Shown here: positions 7,035 through 15,855 of the stretch, in pieces
Numbering within the stretch: the stretch's first letter is position 1
Layout of the letters: each line of letters starts with the position of its first letter
Assembly (NCBI RefSeq): GCF_001693815.1
Contig: NZ_MBQD01000023.1
Location: forward strand, 186,001 to 250,000
Direction of reading: 5' to 3'
Length of the DNA: 64,000 bases
DNA from: Tessaracoccus lapidicaptus
GTDB taxonomy: Bacteria; Actinomycetota; Actinomycetes; Propionibacteriales; Propionibacteriaceae
Notes under the pieces: model-generated
Seen by the model: the letters and a program-made list of their open reading frames with translations, nothing else
Told to the model about the DNA's origin: nothing
Databases searched by the model: none
Translations under genes and position numbers: made by a program

Positions 7035-9112
7035 CGCAGTCCCTCCTTCTCCAGCAGGGCGTCGAGCTCGCTGGTGCTCGCGTAGAAGTGGTCATCGGTG
7101 CCGGGCACCAGATGCAGGGTCGGTTTCTCGGTGAGGCCGGCCTGCGGGTGCGAGGAGCGCGGGGCGAACCGGTCGCCGGCGACGAACTCGCGCGGGCTGG
7201 GCACGACGCCGGGCACCTGGTGCAGGCGGCCGGTGCCGGACTCGATCGAGAGCACCGCGCCGAGCAGGCCGCGGGTGTACTCGTGAGTCGGGTTGGTGAG
7301 CAGCTCCCTGGTGACAGCCTGCTCGACCACCTGGCCGGCGTACATGACGGTGATGCGGTGCGCCACCTCGGCGACGAGCGCCAGGTCGTGCGACACGAAC
7401 ACCATCGCGAAGCCGAGCTTCTCGCGCAGCTCGTTGAGCAGATCCACCACCTGAGCCTGGACGGTGACGTCGAGGGCCGTGGTGGGCTCGTCGGCGATGA
7501 CCAGGCGCGGGTTGCGGGTGAGCGCCATGGCGATCAGCACGCGCTGGCGCTGGCCGCCGGAGAGCTCGTGGGGGTAGGACTTGAGCGTGCGGACCGGGTC
7601 GAGCCCGACGAGCTCCAGCAGTTCCTCGGCCGTGCGCTGGCCGCCCCGCTTGGTGAGCTGCTTCATCTGCGCGCGGATGAGCATCGACGGGTTGAGCGAG
7701 CTCAGCGCGTCCTGGTAGATCATGCTCATCTCGTGGCCGCGCAGATCGTTGCGCTCCTTCGGGTTGAGCGTCAGCAGTTCGCGACCGTCGAACTTCACCG
7801 AGCCCTCGATGCGGGCGTTCTCGGGCAGGAGGCCCATGATCGCCATGGAGGTGATCGACTTGCCGCAGCCGGACTCGCCGACCAGTCCCATCGTCTCGCC
7901 TTCGCGGACGGTGAAGCTCACGTCGTCGACGATCCTCACCTCACCGTGGGCGCCGGGGAAGGAGATCGAGAGGTTCTTGACCTCCAGCAGCGGCTTGGCG
8001 TCGGGGTTGGCGAGCACCAGGCGGTCGCTGCGGGCCAGTTCGGCCTCCTTGAGCGCGGCCAGACGTGCCTTGAGGGACTCGACCTGCGAGACGTGAGAGG
8101 CTGCGATGCCGGCTGCACCGGCCTCACCCTTCAGCTTGTCCTCGTCGGACTGCACGTTGACCTTGGTCTTGATCCGGGGCGACGCGAACGAGTCCGTGAG
8201 TCCCTCGGACAGGACGTTGAGGCTGAGGGTGGTGATCAGGATGAACAGGCCGGGGAAGAACGTCACCCACCAGTGGCCGGACAGCAGCAGCGCCTTGCCT
8301 TCGGAGAGCATGTTGCCCCACGTGGGGGCGTTGACCGAGCTGATGCCGGTGCCGATGAACGACAGCGACGCCTCGAACACGATGGCGTCGGCCACGAGCA
8401 CCGTCGCGAACACGAGGATCGGGGCCAGGCAGTTACGCGCGACGTGCTTGAAGAGGATCCACCACGTCTTGGCGCCCATCACCTTGGACGCGGCCACGTA
8501 GTCCTCGCCGAACTGGGAGAGCACGTTGGCGCGGACCACGCGGGTCAGCTGCGGGACGTAGAGGAACGCGATCGAGATGACCACCACCGGCAGCATCGGC
8601 AGCCTCGACGAGAGCGCGGTCACCATGACGGCGGCCAGGGCGATGCCGGGGAAGCTCATCACGATGTCGAGCGTGCGCATCAGGACTTCGGAGACCGTCT
8701 TGCGGGCCGTGCCGGCGATCGAGCCCAGCACCGCCGCGACGACGAGCGCGAGGCCGGTGGCGGCCAGCCCGACCAGCAGCGAGACCCGGGTGCCGTGGAG
8801 GACGCGGGAGAACGTGTCGCGGCCGCGATCGTCGGTGCCGAAGAGGAACTCGCCGTCCGGCGGGATCGCGGTGTCGGGGATGAGCTGGGTGCCCACCCCT
8901 TCGATGGTGACCTCGGAGTAGACGATCTTGTCTTCGGGCACGAGGCCGGAGGCTCCCGGGTCGAAGGGGGCGACGAGGGGCGCGAAGACGGCCACGAGCG
9001 CGAGCAGCGAGATGACCGCCAGCGCGATCTTGGAGGCGACGGGCAGCGCCCGGATCCCCGCGAACCGGAGGCCCGGCTGCTGAAGCTTCTTTCTGGACTC
9101 AGGCGACAGCAT
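7031..9112 (-). CDS. fused ABC permease-ATPase (DppC-DppD type), sialic-acid importer candidate
   Basis: One 693-residue chain combines an inner-membrane permease and an ATPase that are normally separate. Residues ~25-330 form a DppC-like domain with a long extracytoplasmic loop after the first membrane helix and the permease loop [13 protein letters not shown] ~50-residue charged linker follows. Residues ~370-690 carry Walker [10 protein letters not shown], signature L-S-G-G-Q-R-Q-R, Walker B V-I-A-D-E-P-T and H-loop F-V-S-H-D. Similar fusions are known, as I recall, in actinobacterial sialic-acid ABC systems such as SiaEFGI of Corynebacterium. The start ATG 9112 shares one base with the dppB-like stop. 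Confidence 0.88.
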   Translation of the reverse strand: MLSPESRKKLQQPGLRFAGIRALPVASKIALAVISLLALVAVFAPLVAPFDPGASGLVPEDKIVYSEVTIEGVGTQLIPDTAIPPDGEFLFGTDDRGRDTFSRVLHGTRVSLLVGLAATGLALVVAAVLGSIAGTARKTVSEVLMRTLDIVMSFPGIALAAVMVTALSSRLPMLPVVVISIAFLYVPQLTRVVRANVLSQFGEDYVAASKVMGAKTWWILFKHVARNCLAPILVFATVLVADAIVFEASLSFIGTGISSVNAPTWGNMLSEGKALLLSGHWWVTFFPGLFILITTLSLNVLSEGLTDSFASPRIKTKVNVQSDEDKLKGEAGAAGIAASHVSQVESLKARLAALKEAELARSDRLVLANPDAKPLLEVKNLSISFPGAHGEVRIVDDVSFTVREGETMGLVGESGCGKSITSMAIMGLLPENARIEGSVKFDGRELLTLNPKERNDLRGHEMSMIYQDALSSLNPSMLIRAQMKQLTKRGGQRTAEELLELVGLDPVRTLKSYPHELSGGQRQRVLIAMALTRNPRLVIADEPTTALDVTVQAQVVDLLNELREKLGFAMVFVSHDLALVAEVAHRITVMYAGQVVEQAVTRELLTNPTHEYTRGLLGAVLSIESGTGRLHQVPGVVPSPREFVAGDRFAPRSSHPQAGLTEKPTLHLVPGTDDHFYASTSELDALLEKEGLR

Positions 9113-10077
9113 CAGATGCTCCTGATTCGGGGGTTGACCAGCACGTAAAGCAGGTCGACCACCAGGTTGATGATGATGAAGGCAAGCGCGATCGTGATCG
9201 TCACACCCTGGACGATGTTGACGTCGTTGCGCATGATGCCCTGGAAGATGAGGTTGCCCATGCCCTGGATGTTGAAGATCATCTCGATGACCACGGCGCC
9301 GCCCATCATGTAGCCGACGCGCAGGCCCAGCACCGTCAGCGGCGTGATGAGCGCGTTGCGCAGCACGTTGCGCGCCACGACGATGTGCTTCGGGATGCCG
9401 GCGCCGATGGCGGTGCGCACGTAGTCGCGGTCGAGTTCCTCGACCATGGCGGTGCGCACGACGCGGGTCAGTGAGCCAGACAGCGGGATGGCCATGCCGA
9501 CAGCGGGCAGCGTGACCTGGTTGATGTAGCCGGCGGGATCGTCGGAGAAGTTGATCCAGTTGGTGATCACGGCGGGGAACCAGCCGAGGCCACCCGGGAT
9601 GTTGGCGAACCACTGGATGAAGAGCAGCGCCAGCCAGAACGACGGCGTGGCGAGCGACGCGATCGAGACGAACCGGATGACCTGGTCGGGCCACTTGTCG
9701 CGGAAGAGCGCGGCGATGATGCCGAGCACGAGCGCGATGATGACTCCGAGGAACAGGCCGATGAACGTGAGCTGCAAGGTGATGGGGAACGACCTCGCCA
9801 CCATCTCGCCAATCGGCACGCCGGTGAAGGACTCGCCGAGGTCACCCTGGACGAGGCCGCCAAGGTAGCGGACGTACTTGACGAGGAGGGGGTCGTTGAG
9901 GTTGAAGCGCTCACGGTAGTTCTCGAGGGCCTCCGGCGTGGCCGACTCGCCGAGGGCGAGCCGAGCGGGGTCGGCGGTCGACAGTGACATCACCAGAAAT
10001 ACCAGCAGCGTGGCGCCCAGCACCATGATGGGCATAGCCAGCACTCTGCGCAGCAGGAGGCGGATGAAGTTGGACAC
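9112..10077 (-). CDS. ABC transporter permease (DppB-like), sialic-acid importer candidate
   Basis: A 321-residue membrane protein with about six predicted helices, starting with R-R-V-L-A-M-P-I-M-V-L-G-A-T-L-L. The region T-A-D-P-A-R-L-A-L-G-E is the DppB/OppB N-terminal loop. The EAA-like cytoplasmic loop D-Y-V-R-T-A-I-G-A-G-I-P-K contacts the ATPase. It pairs with the DppC half of the fused protein to form the channel. It lies 103 bp after the truncated binding-protein gene, and a hairpin in that gap may lower permease expression relative to the binding protein. Confidence 0.88.
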   Translation of the reverse strand: MSNFIRLLLRRVLAMPIMVLGATLLVFLVMSLSTADPARLALGESATPEALENYRERFNLNDPLLVKYVRYLGGLVQGDLGESFTGVPIGEMVARSFPITLQLTFIGLFLGVIIALVLGIIAALFRDKWPDQVIRFVSIASLATPSFWLALLFIQWFANIPGGLGWFPAVITNWINFSDDPAGYINQVTLPAVGMAIPLSGSLTRVVRTAMVEELDRDYVRTAIGAGIPKHIVVARNVLRNALITPLTVLGLRVGYMMGGAVVIEMIFNIQGMGNLIFQGIMRNDVNIVQGVTITIALAFIIINLVVDLLYVLVNPRIRSI

Positions 10078-10132
10078 GGCGTCGTAAGTTCCTGATCTTC
10101 AGTGGGTGCAGCCGTCTTCGGGGCAGGCAGAA

Positions 10133-10164
10133 GGGGGGCCGGCCGGGCTGCGGGCCGACCCCCC
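10133..10164 (-). terminator. intercistronic hairpin between binding-protein and permease genes
   Basis: A 12-bp stem (GGGGGGCCGGCC at 10133-10144 with GGCCGACCCCCC at 10153-10164, one G-U pair) with an 8-base loop, followed on the minus strand by TTCT. It lies directly after the binding-protein stop and before the permease gene. It fits a partial terminator or RNA-stabilising hairpin that keeps binding-protein mRNA in excess. Confidence 0.65.
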
Positions 10165-10180
10165 TCTCAGTCGGGATTGA

Positions 10181-10921
10181 CTACTGGGTGGTGCCGACGT
10201 CCACGAAGGACAGGCCGGTCACGGCGATCGGCTTGAAGTCGACCAGCGTCTCCGCGTCGAACGCCGTGGGCGTCTTGCGGTGGAACAGCGGGTACAGCGG
10301 CAGGGTCTCGGAGACCAGGTCGAACGCCTGACCCCAGAGAGCCTGCTGCTCGTCACCGGTGGCCGCAACGGCCTGGTCGAGGAGCTCCTGCATCTGGGTG
10401 TGGGACTCCTGGCCCTTCCAGTGCATGCGCGTGTCGGTCCAGACGTCGCCGCTGTACCACCAGCGCAGCAGAAGGTCCGCGTCGTCGCCGAACACCGACG
10501 GGTCGCCGGGGGCCACCACGATGTCGAATGCGTTCGGATCGCTGTCGATGGTGCCGTAGACGTCAGCCGACTGCTTCTCTTCGTAGTTGACGGTCAGGCC
10601 GGCGGCCTCGAGCGACTCCTTGATGATCGGGCGCACGGCCGCGAAGAAGTCGTGGTTCGAGGCGAGCAAGCGCACCGAGGTCAGGCCGGTCTCGGCGAAG
10701 AGGGCCTTGGCCTTCTCGACGTCGAGGGTGTAGACGGTCGACGCCTCCTGGTAGGAGGGGTGCTCCTTCTGGAGGAACGACGTGGCCGGGGTGGCCAGGT
10801 CGGCCATGCCTACCTTGGTCATGCGGTCGTAGTCGAGCGCGTACATGACGCCCTGACGGTTCTTGACCTCGTTCATCGGGGCAAGCCCCATGTTGAACAT
10901 CATGAAGACCAGCCCGAAGCC
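10181..10921 (-). pseudogene. ABC solute-binding protein (DppA family), N-terminal half missing
   Basis: The last ~245 codons of a family-5 extracellular solute-binding protein are intact: F-N-M-G, then V-K-N-R-Q-G-V-M-Y-A-L-D-Y-D-R-M (the conserved V-R-x-A-x-x-x-A-I-D-R region), and V-S-E-T-L-P-L-Y-P-L-F-H near the end. A full protein is 500-550 residues with a lipoprotein signal; here about 300 residues and the signal are missing. Upstream of about 10,921 the frame continues as low-complexity antisense of a transporter gene. It is the expected sialic-acid receptor for the importer at 6246-10077. The break is either a genomic rearrangement or an assembly join. Confidence 0.85.
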
Positions 10922-11194
10922 CTGCTCCGCGGCAACCGAGCCTTCCGCCAGTCCATCCTCCTCGGCGCCACCGACGATGCCGTCCGCGGACGGTTGCAGG
11001 GGGTCTTCATCGTCGTGGTCGCGGGCGGGCCGCGGCTGGCCGACGTCGTCCACGGAGGGGCGGCCGAAGTAGTCGGTCCGGCGTGGGCCACGGGCGGCGG
11101 CGGCCTGCTGGTGCTGATCGGCATCGCAGTGGTCGCCGTGGCCTCCCCCGCCTTCCGCCGCTACCGCGTCGACCTGAACGAACGTGCACACTAG
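10922..11194 (+). pseudogene. MFS transporter, C-terminal fragment
   Basis: About 90 codons match the end of an EntS-like major facilitator: R-Q-S-I-L-L-G-A-T-D-D-A-V-R-G-R-L-Q-G-V-F is the conserved cytoplasmic loop before the last helices, and V-V-A-G-G-P-R-L-A-D-V begins the penultimate one. The final helix (L-L-V-L-I-G-I-A-V-V-A-V) ends at the TAG at 11192-11194. The other ten or so helices are missing because the sequence to the left belongs to the minus-strand binding protein. It lies 172 bp upstream of eutH. Confidence 0.8.
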
Positions 11195-11366
11195 CTGAAC
11201 AGCCCTGCACGCATTCCCAGGTGAACCCGGCGAGTGCTTCTTGACTAGCGACGATGCCCAGCGGCCCCAGTGAAGGGCGCATTCGGCGGCCGACCCCGCC
11301 CTTTTGGGCTAGGTTCCCGAAGAGGGGACGACGGGGTTCCCGCACCACTGTGAAAGCGGGGTTGAC
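11195..11366 (+). promoter_or_regulatory. upstream region of the eut operon
   Basis: A 172-bp gap before eutH, the likely site of the operon promoter. TAGGTT at 11310-11315 could be a -10 element, but no good -35 is seen. A small hairpin (CCCGC 11339-11343 with GCGGG 11356-11360) would pair over the weak Shine-Dalgarno sequence of eutH. I see no B12-riboswitch box and no eut regulator gene nearby. Confidence 0.35.
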
Positions 11367-12650
11367 ATGGATGTCAACGAGATCATCGTGTGGATCTTGA
11401 TGATCTGCATGGTCCTGGGCGGTATCGACAGGGCAATCGGCAACAAATTCGGGTTGGGCGAGAAGTTCGAAGAGGGATTCATGGCGCTAGGCCCCCTCGC
11501 GCTGGCCATGGTCGGCGTCATGTCGCTCTCACCCGTGCTGGCCAAGCTGCTGAACCCGATCGTGGGCCCGCTGTACACCATCGTGGGGGCCGACCCGGGC
11601 ATGTTCGCCGGCACGCTGCTCGCCAACGACATGGGTGGCTACCCCCTGGCTGAGCAGTTGTCGGTGGATCCCATGGCCATCAACCTCTCCGGCCTGATCC
11701 TGGGCGCGATGATGGGCCCCACCATCGTCTTCACGATCCCCGTGGCGCTGGGCATCATCGACAAGGCCGACCGCCCCTTCCTCGCCAAGGGCATCCTCGC
11801 CGGCATCACCACCATCCCCATCGGAGTGCTCGTCGGTGGCTTGGTGGCCGGCATGCCTGCGGGTTTCGTGCTGGTCAACCTCATCCCGATCGTCGTCGCC
11901 GCGGTTCTCATCGCAGTGGGGCTCTGGCTCATCCCCGACGGCATGACGAAGGGTTTCGAATGGTTCGGTAAGGGGTTGGTCTTCGTCATCTCCATCGGCC
12001 TGGTCATCGGTGTCTTCGAGCAGATGACCGGCGTGCAGATCATGCCGGCGGGCTGGGAACTCATCCCGCCCACCGAGGGGCTCGCAGTCGTTGGCAGCAT
12101 CGCCATGATGCTGCTGGGCGCGTTCCCCGCCGTGCACCTCATCATCACGTTCGCCAGCAAGCCGCTGGCCAAGGTGGGCAAGCTCATCGGCATCAATGAC
12201 GCAGCTGCTGGCGGACTCATCGCCACGCTCGCCAACAACATCCCGATGTTCCAGATCATGAAGGACATGGATCCGCGCGGCAAGGTCGTCAACGCGGCCT
12301 TCGCGGTGAGCGCGGCCTTCGCGTTCGGTGACCACCTCGGCTTCACCGCCGGTGTCAACCGCGACATGATCTTCCCGGTGATCACCGGCAAGCTCACTGC
12401 CGGTATCCTCGCCGTCGGCGTGGCCCTCCTGCTGTTCTCCCGCTCGCTGCCTGCGGCCACCGAGGCCTCCTCTCACCACGCGCACGGGCACGTGCCCGAC
12501 GCCACCGAGGACCTCGCTGACGCCTCCGGGGACCCCGACGTGGCGCTCGACCAGACGCACGAAGACGCCGACGGCTTCGGCCGCCGAGCGGCGCACGGGA
12601 TCGACGACCGCAGGGCAGACACCGACGTGAGACGAGGCGATGTCCGATGA
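11367..12650 (+). CDS. eutH: ethanolamine permease EutH
   Basis: A 427-residue inner-membrane protein with about ten predicted helices that admits ethanolamine. The start M-D-V-N-E-I-I-V-W-I-L-M and internal motifs N-D-M-G-G-Y-P-L-A, G-A-M-M-G-P-T-I-V-F and T-L-A-N-N-I-P-M-F match EutH. The core ends near residue 365; a hydrophilic tail of ~60 residues follows, beginning with S-S-H-H-A-H-G-H and then rich in Asp, which enterobacterial EutH lacks. It is first in the eut operon, with its stop overlapping the eutN start by ATGA. Confidence 0.92.
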   Translation: MDVNEIIVWILMICMVLGGIDRAIGNKFGLGEKFEEGFMALGPLALAMVGVMSLSPVLAKLLNPIVGPLYTIVGADPGMFAGTLLANDMGGYPLAEQLSVDPMAINLSGLILGAMMGPTIVFTIPVALGIIDKADRPFLAKGILAGITTIPIGVLVGGLVAGMPAGFVLVNLIPIVVAAVLIAVGLWLIPDGMTKGFEWFGKGLVFVISIGLVIGVFEQMTGVQIMPAGWELIPPTEGLAVVGSIAMMLLGAFPAVHLIITFASKPLAKVGKLIGINDAAAGGLIATLANNIPMFQIMKDMDPRGKVVNAAFAVSAAFAFGDHLGFTAGVNRDMIFPVITGKLTAGILAVGVALLLFSRSLPAATEASSHHAHGHVPDATEDLADASGDPDVALDQTHEDADGFGRRAAHGIDDRRADTDVRRGDVR

Positions 12651-12937
12651 GGATCGCCAGGGTCGTGGGTAACGCTGTGTCGACCATCAAGGTCGACTCC
12701 CTGCACGGAAGCAAGCTGCTCGTCGTGCGGGCCGCCTCCCCCAGCGACGAGCCCTACGGGGAGCCCTTCGTCGCCGTCGACGCAGTCGGCGCCGGTGAAG
12801 GCGAACTGGTGCTCATCTCCGAGGGCAGCGCAGGGCGCTACACCCCGCACACCGCTGACGCCCCCGTCGACGCCGTGATCCTCGCGATCCTCGACTCTCT
12901 CGACGTCGGCGGCCAGATGACGTTCCGCAAACACTGA
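12647..12937 (+). CDS. eutN: BMC vertex protein EutN/CcmL family
   Basis: A 96-residue pentamer-forming protein that caps the vertices of the microcompartment shell. The N-terminus M-R-I-A-R-V-V-G-N-A-V-S-T-I-K is the family start, V-A-V-D-A-V-G-A-G-E-G-E-L-V-L-I-S-E-G-S-A is the defining central motif, and P-V-D-A-V-I-L-A-I-L-D precedes the end. Only this one pentamer gene is seen in the operon. It is coupled to eutH by a 4-nt overlap and followed 34 bp later by eutA behind a good GGAAGGGAGGG Shine-Dalgarno run. Confidence 0.93.
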   Translation: MRIARVVGNAVSTIKVDSLHGSKLLVVRAASPSDEPYGEPFVAVDAVGAGEGELVLISEGSAGRYTPHTADAPVDAVILAILDSLDVGGQMTFRKH

Positions 12938-12971
12938 CCATCCACACGCACGCTTCACGGAAGGGAGGGAC

Positions 12972-14459
12972 ATGACCGCACGGCAGGTCCTCAGCGTCGG
13001 GATCGACGTCGGCACCACGACGAGCCAGATGGTCGTGTCCCGCCTCACCGTCTCCAACCGTGCGCGGGCCGGCCTGGTGCCGAAACTCGACATCGAGACG
13101 CGCGAGATCCTCTACGAATCCGAGCCGCGGTTGACGCCCCTCACCTCCCCCGATGAGGTCGACGTCGAGGAGCTCACCCGCTTCATCCGCGCGCAGTACC
13201 AGGCGGCGGGGATCAGCCCGGAGGACGTCACGACCGGCGCGGTCATCATCACGGGAGAGACCGCGCGGACCCACAACGCCCAGGCCATCCTGCAGGGGCT
13301 CTCCGACCTCGCCGGCGACTTCGTCGTGACGGTGGCCGGACCCAACGTCGAGTCGCAGATGGCCGCACGCGGCTCCGGGGCCGCCGAGTGGTCGGCGCAG
13401 AACTACGCCACCGTCGTCAACATCGACATCGGCGGCGGCTCGGCCAACGCCGCCGTGTTCCGCTCCGGCGTGCACATCGCCTCGTCCGCGCTGATGGTGG
13501 GCGGCCGCCAGGCTGTGGTCGATCCCGCCACCGGCGTGCTCACCCACCTGGCGCCCTCGGGCGTACGGATCGCTGAAGCCAAGGGCCTGCGGCTGCGGGT
13601 CGGCGAGCGCGCGCCCGAGTCCGAGCTTCGGGCGCTGGCCGCGCAGATGGCCGACCTCACGGTGGACCTGGCTCTGGGCATCCGATCCCCGCTCGGCGAA
13701 GACGTCGCTCTCAGCCCCGGCTACCACGTCGACTCCCCCGTCAGCGCCTACTTCCTCTCCGGCGGCGTGGGCGCGCTCTACTACGACGACGCCCCGTCCA
13801 CGACGCTGGCCGACTGGGCGCGGTACGGCGACATCGGCCCGCTGTTCGCCGAGGCCCTCCGCCAGAACCAGCGCTGGCGCCAGCTGCCCGTCAAGCGTCC
13901 CGCGCAGACCCTGCGGGCCACGGTGCTCGGGGCGGCCAGCCAGCAGGTGACCCTGTCCGGATCCACCATCTGGGCCGAGCCCAGGCACCTGCCGCTGAAG
14001 AACCTGCCGGTGATCGAACCGCGCCTCGACGACGCGCTCACCGACGCGGCCTCGATCGCGTCGTCGGTCGCCGAGGCCGTGCGCCGCTGGGACGGCGAGG
14101 AGCAGGCGGGGTGCGCGGTCATGATCACGTTCCCCGGCAAGCTCCAGTACGCGCAGGTGGATGCGCTGGCCGACGGCCTCACCTCCTACGCGGTCGGACG
14201 CGCCGCCCCCGACACTCCGCTGGTGCTGGTGCTCGAGGACGACTACGCCCAGGTGCTGGGCCAGACCATCCGCGGCAAGGCCGACCGTCTGCCGCTCATC
14301 GTCGTGGACCAGATCGGCCTCGGCGAGGGCGACTTCATCGACATCGGCGAGCCGATGTTCGACGGCCGCGTGGTGCCGGTCTCCGTCAAGACCCTCATTT
14401 TCTACTCACCCGACCCGAAGGGCCGGCAGCCCACGACTCACGGAAGGCAAGTCACATGA
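12972..14459 (+). CDS. eutA: ethanolamine ammonia-lyase reactivating factor EutA
   Basis: A 495-residue actin/Hsp70-fold ATPase that swaps damaged cobalamin out of EutBC. The phosphate loop G-I-D-V-G-T-T-T-S-Q (residues 9-18) and a second nucleotide loop N-I-D-I-G-G-G-S-A-N are present. The C-terminal region with P-L-V-L-V-L-E-D-D-Y-A-Q-V-L-G and I-D-I-G-E-P matches EutA. Length is close to that of enterobacterial EutA (about 467), with no domain loss. Its stop is joined to eutB through an 8-codon minicistron. Confidence 0.92.
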   Translation: MTARQVLSVGIDVGTTTSQMVVSRLTVSNRARAGLVPKLDIETREILYESEPRLTPLTSPDEVDVEELTRFIRAQYQAAGISPEDVTTGAVIITGETARTHNAQAILQGLSDLAGDFVVTVAGPNVESQMAARGSGAAEWSAQNYATVVNIDIGGGSANAAVFRSGVHIASSALMVGGRQAVVDPATGVLTHLAPSGVRIAEAKGLRLRVGERAPESELRALAAQMADLTVDLALGIRSPLGEDVALSPGYHVDSPVSAYFLSGGVGALYYDDAPSTTLADWARYGDIGPLFAEALRQNQRWRQLPVKRPAQTLRATVLGAASQQVTLSGSTIWAEPRHLPLKNLPVIEPRLDDALTDAASIASSVAEAVRRWDGEEQAGCAVMITFPGKLQYAQVDALADGLTSYAVGRAAPDTPLVLVLEDDYAQVLGQTIRGKADRLPLIVVDQIGLGEGDFIDIGEPMFDGRVVPVSVKTLIFYSPDPKGRQPTTHGRQVT

Positions 14460-14482
14460 AACCGGAAGAGGAGGTGCAGTGA
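14456..14482 (+). CDS. 8-codon minicistron linking eutA to eutB
   Basis: ATG at 14456 overlaps the eutA TGA (ATGA). The frame reads M-K-P-E-E-E-V-Q and stops at TGA 14480-14482, which shares its last base with the eutB ATG (TGATG). The eutB Shine-Dalgarno sequence GAAGAGGAGG lies inside it. It may simply be chance, but the two exact overlaps suggest a re-initiation bridge keeping EutA and EutB output linked. Confidence 0.4.
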   Translation: MKPEEEVQ

Positions 14483-15849
14483 TGCTGCTCCGAACGAAGC
14501 TGTTCGGGACGACGTACGAGTTCGGCAGCGTGAAGGAACTGCTCGCGAAGGCCAACGAGGAGAAGTCCGGCGATCAGCAGGCAGGCATCGCGGCAGAGAG
14601 CAACGCCGAGCGGGTCGCCGCCCGACTGGTGCTGGCTGAAGTGCCGCTCAGCGTCCTTCGCGAGAACCCGGTGGTCCCCTACGACGAGGACGAGGTGACG
14701 CGCGCCATCGACGACGCCGTCAACGAGACCGTCTACGAGGAGATCAAGGGCTGGAAGGTCGGCGACTTCCGCGAATGGATCCTCAGCAACGACACCACCT
14801 CCGCGATGATCCGCCGCGTCAGCAATGCGTTGACCGGCGAGATGGTGGCGGGCGTGACGAAGCTGATGAGCAACCTCGACCTCATCCTGGCCGGGCGGAA
14901 GATCCGCGTCGAAACCCACTGCTCCAACACTATGGGCCGCCCCGGCACGCTGGGCTCCCGCAACCAGCCCAACCACCCCACCGACTCGGTCGAGGGCATC
15001 CGCGCGACCGTGCTCGAGGGCCTCTCCTACGGGTCCGGCGACTCGGTCATCGGCATCAACCCAGCCGACGACTCGGTGGGCAGCGTGAGCCGCCTGCTGG
15101 AGATGACCAAGAAGATCATCGACGACTGGGAGATCCCCACGCAGAACTGCGTGCTCGCCCACGTCACCACCCAGGTCGAGGCCATGAAGCGCGGCGCCCC
15201 CGTCGGGCTCCTCTTCCAGAGCCTCGCCGGCAGCCAGAAGGCCATGGACAGCTTTGGCATCTCCGTCGGTCTCATGGACGACGCCTACGAGCAGGCGAAG
15301 AAGTACGCCTGGCCCACCGGCCCCAACTACATGTACTTCGAGACCGGCCAGGGCGCGGAGCTCTCCGCGGACGGCCACAACGGCGCCGACCAGCTGTGCC
15401 TGGAGGCCCGCTGCTACGGCCTGGCCAAGCGGTACTACCCCTACCAGGTCAACACGGTGGTCGGCTTCATCGGCCCCGAGTACCTGTACGACTCGCGGCA
15501 GATCGCCCGGGCGGGCCTCGAAGACCACTTCATGGGCAAGCTCACCGGCATCCAGATGGGCTGCGACGTCTGCTACACCAACCACGCGGTGGCCGACCAG
15601 AACGACAACGAGAACCTGTCGGTGCTGCTCGCCTCGGCGGGATGCAGCTTCATCATGGGCGTGCCGATGGGCGACGACGCCATGCTGAGCTACCAGACCA
15701 CCAGCTACCACGACGCGCCGTCGCTGCGTCAGGCGCTCGGGCTGCACCCGCTGCCCGAGTTCGAAGAGTGGATGACCGAGATCGGCCTGTGGAAGAACGG
15801 CCAACTCACGGACAAGGCCGGCGACGCCAGCTTCTTCCTGAAGAGGTAG
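14482..15849 (+). CDS. eutB: ethanolamine ammonia-lyase large subunit
   Basis: Catalytic subunit of the adenosylcobalamin-dependent lyase that splits ethanolamine to acetaldehyde and ammonia. The 455-residue length is the norm (about 453). Conserved stretches include M-S-N-L-D-L-I, R-N-Q-P-N-H-P-T-D-S, F-Q-S-L-A-G-S-Q-K, F-E-T-G-Q-G-A-E-L-S-A, G-C-D-V-C-Y-T-N-H and M-G-V-P-M-G-D-D. An in-frame open region continues upstream over eutA, but ATG 14482 with its GAAGAGGAGG ribosome site gives the family N-terminus (L-R-T-K-L-F-G). It is followed after 6 bp by eutC. Confidence 0.96.
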   Translation: MLLRTKLFGTTYEFGSVKELLAKANEEKSGDQQAGIAAESNAERVAARLVLAEVPLSVLRENPVVPYDEDEVTRAIDDAVNETVYEEIKGWKVGDFREWILSNDTTSAMIRRVSNALTGEMVAGVTKLMSNLDLILAGRKIRVETHCSNTMGRPGTLGSRNQPNHPTDSVEGIRATVLEGLSYGSGDSVIGINPADDSVGSVSRLLEMTKKIIDDWEIPTQNCVLAHVTTQVEAMKRGAPVGLLFQSLAGSQKAMDSFGISVGLMDDAYEQAKKYAWPTGPNYMYFETGQGAELSADGHNGADQLCLEARCYGLAKRYYPYQVNTVVGFIGPEYLYDSRQIARAGLEDHFMGKLTGIQMGCDVCYTNHAVADQNDNENLSVLLASAGCSFIMGVPMGDDAMLSYQTTSYHDAPSLRQALGLHPLPEFEEWMTEIGLWKNGQLTDKAGDASFFLKR

Positions 15850-15855
15850 ATATTC

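Noticed and set aside
10922-11191. N-terminal part of the minus-strand binding-protein frame
   Set aside because: It is antisense to the MFS tail, is Asp/His/Gln-rich low complexity, and lacks the signal peptide and lobe I of binding proteins.
11195-11366. Cobalamin riboswitch before eutH
   Set aside because: Expected in principle for a B12-dependent pathway, but no B12-box-like conserved sequence or fitting fold can be seen in the 172 bp.
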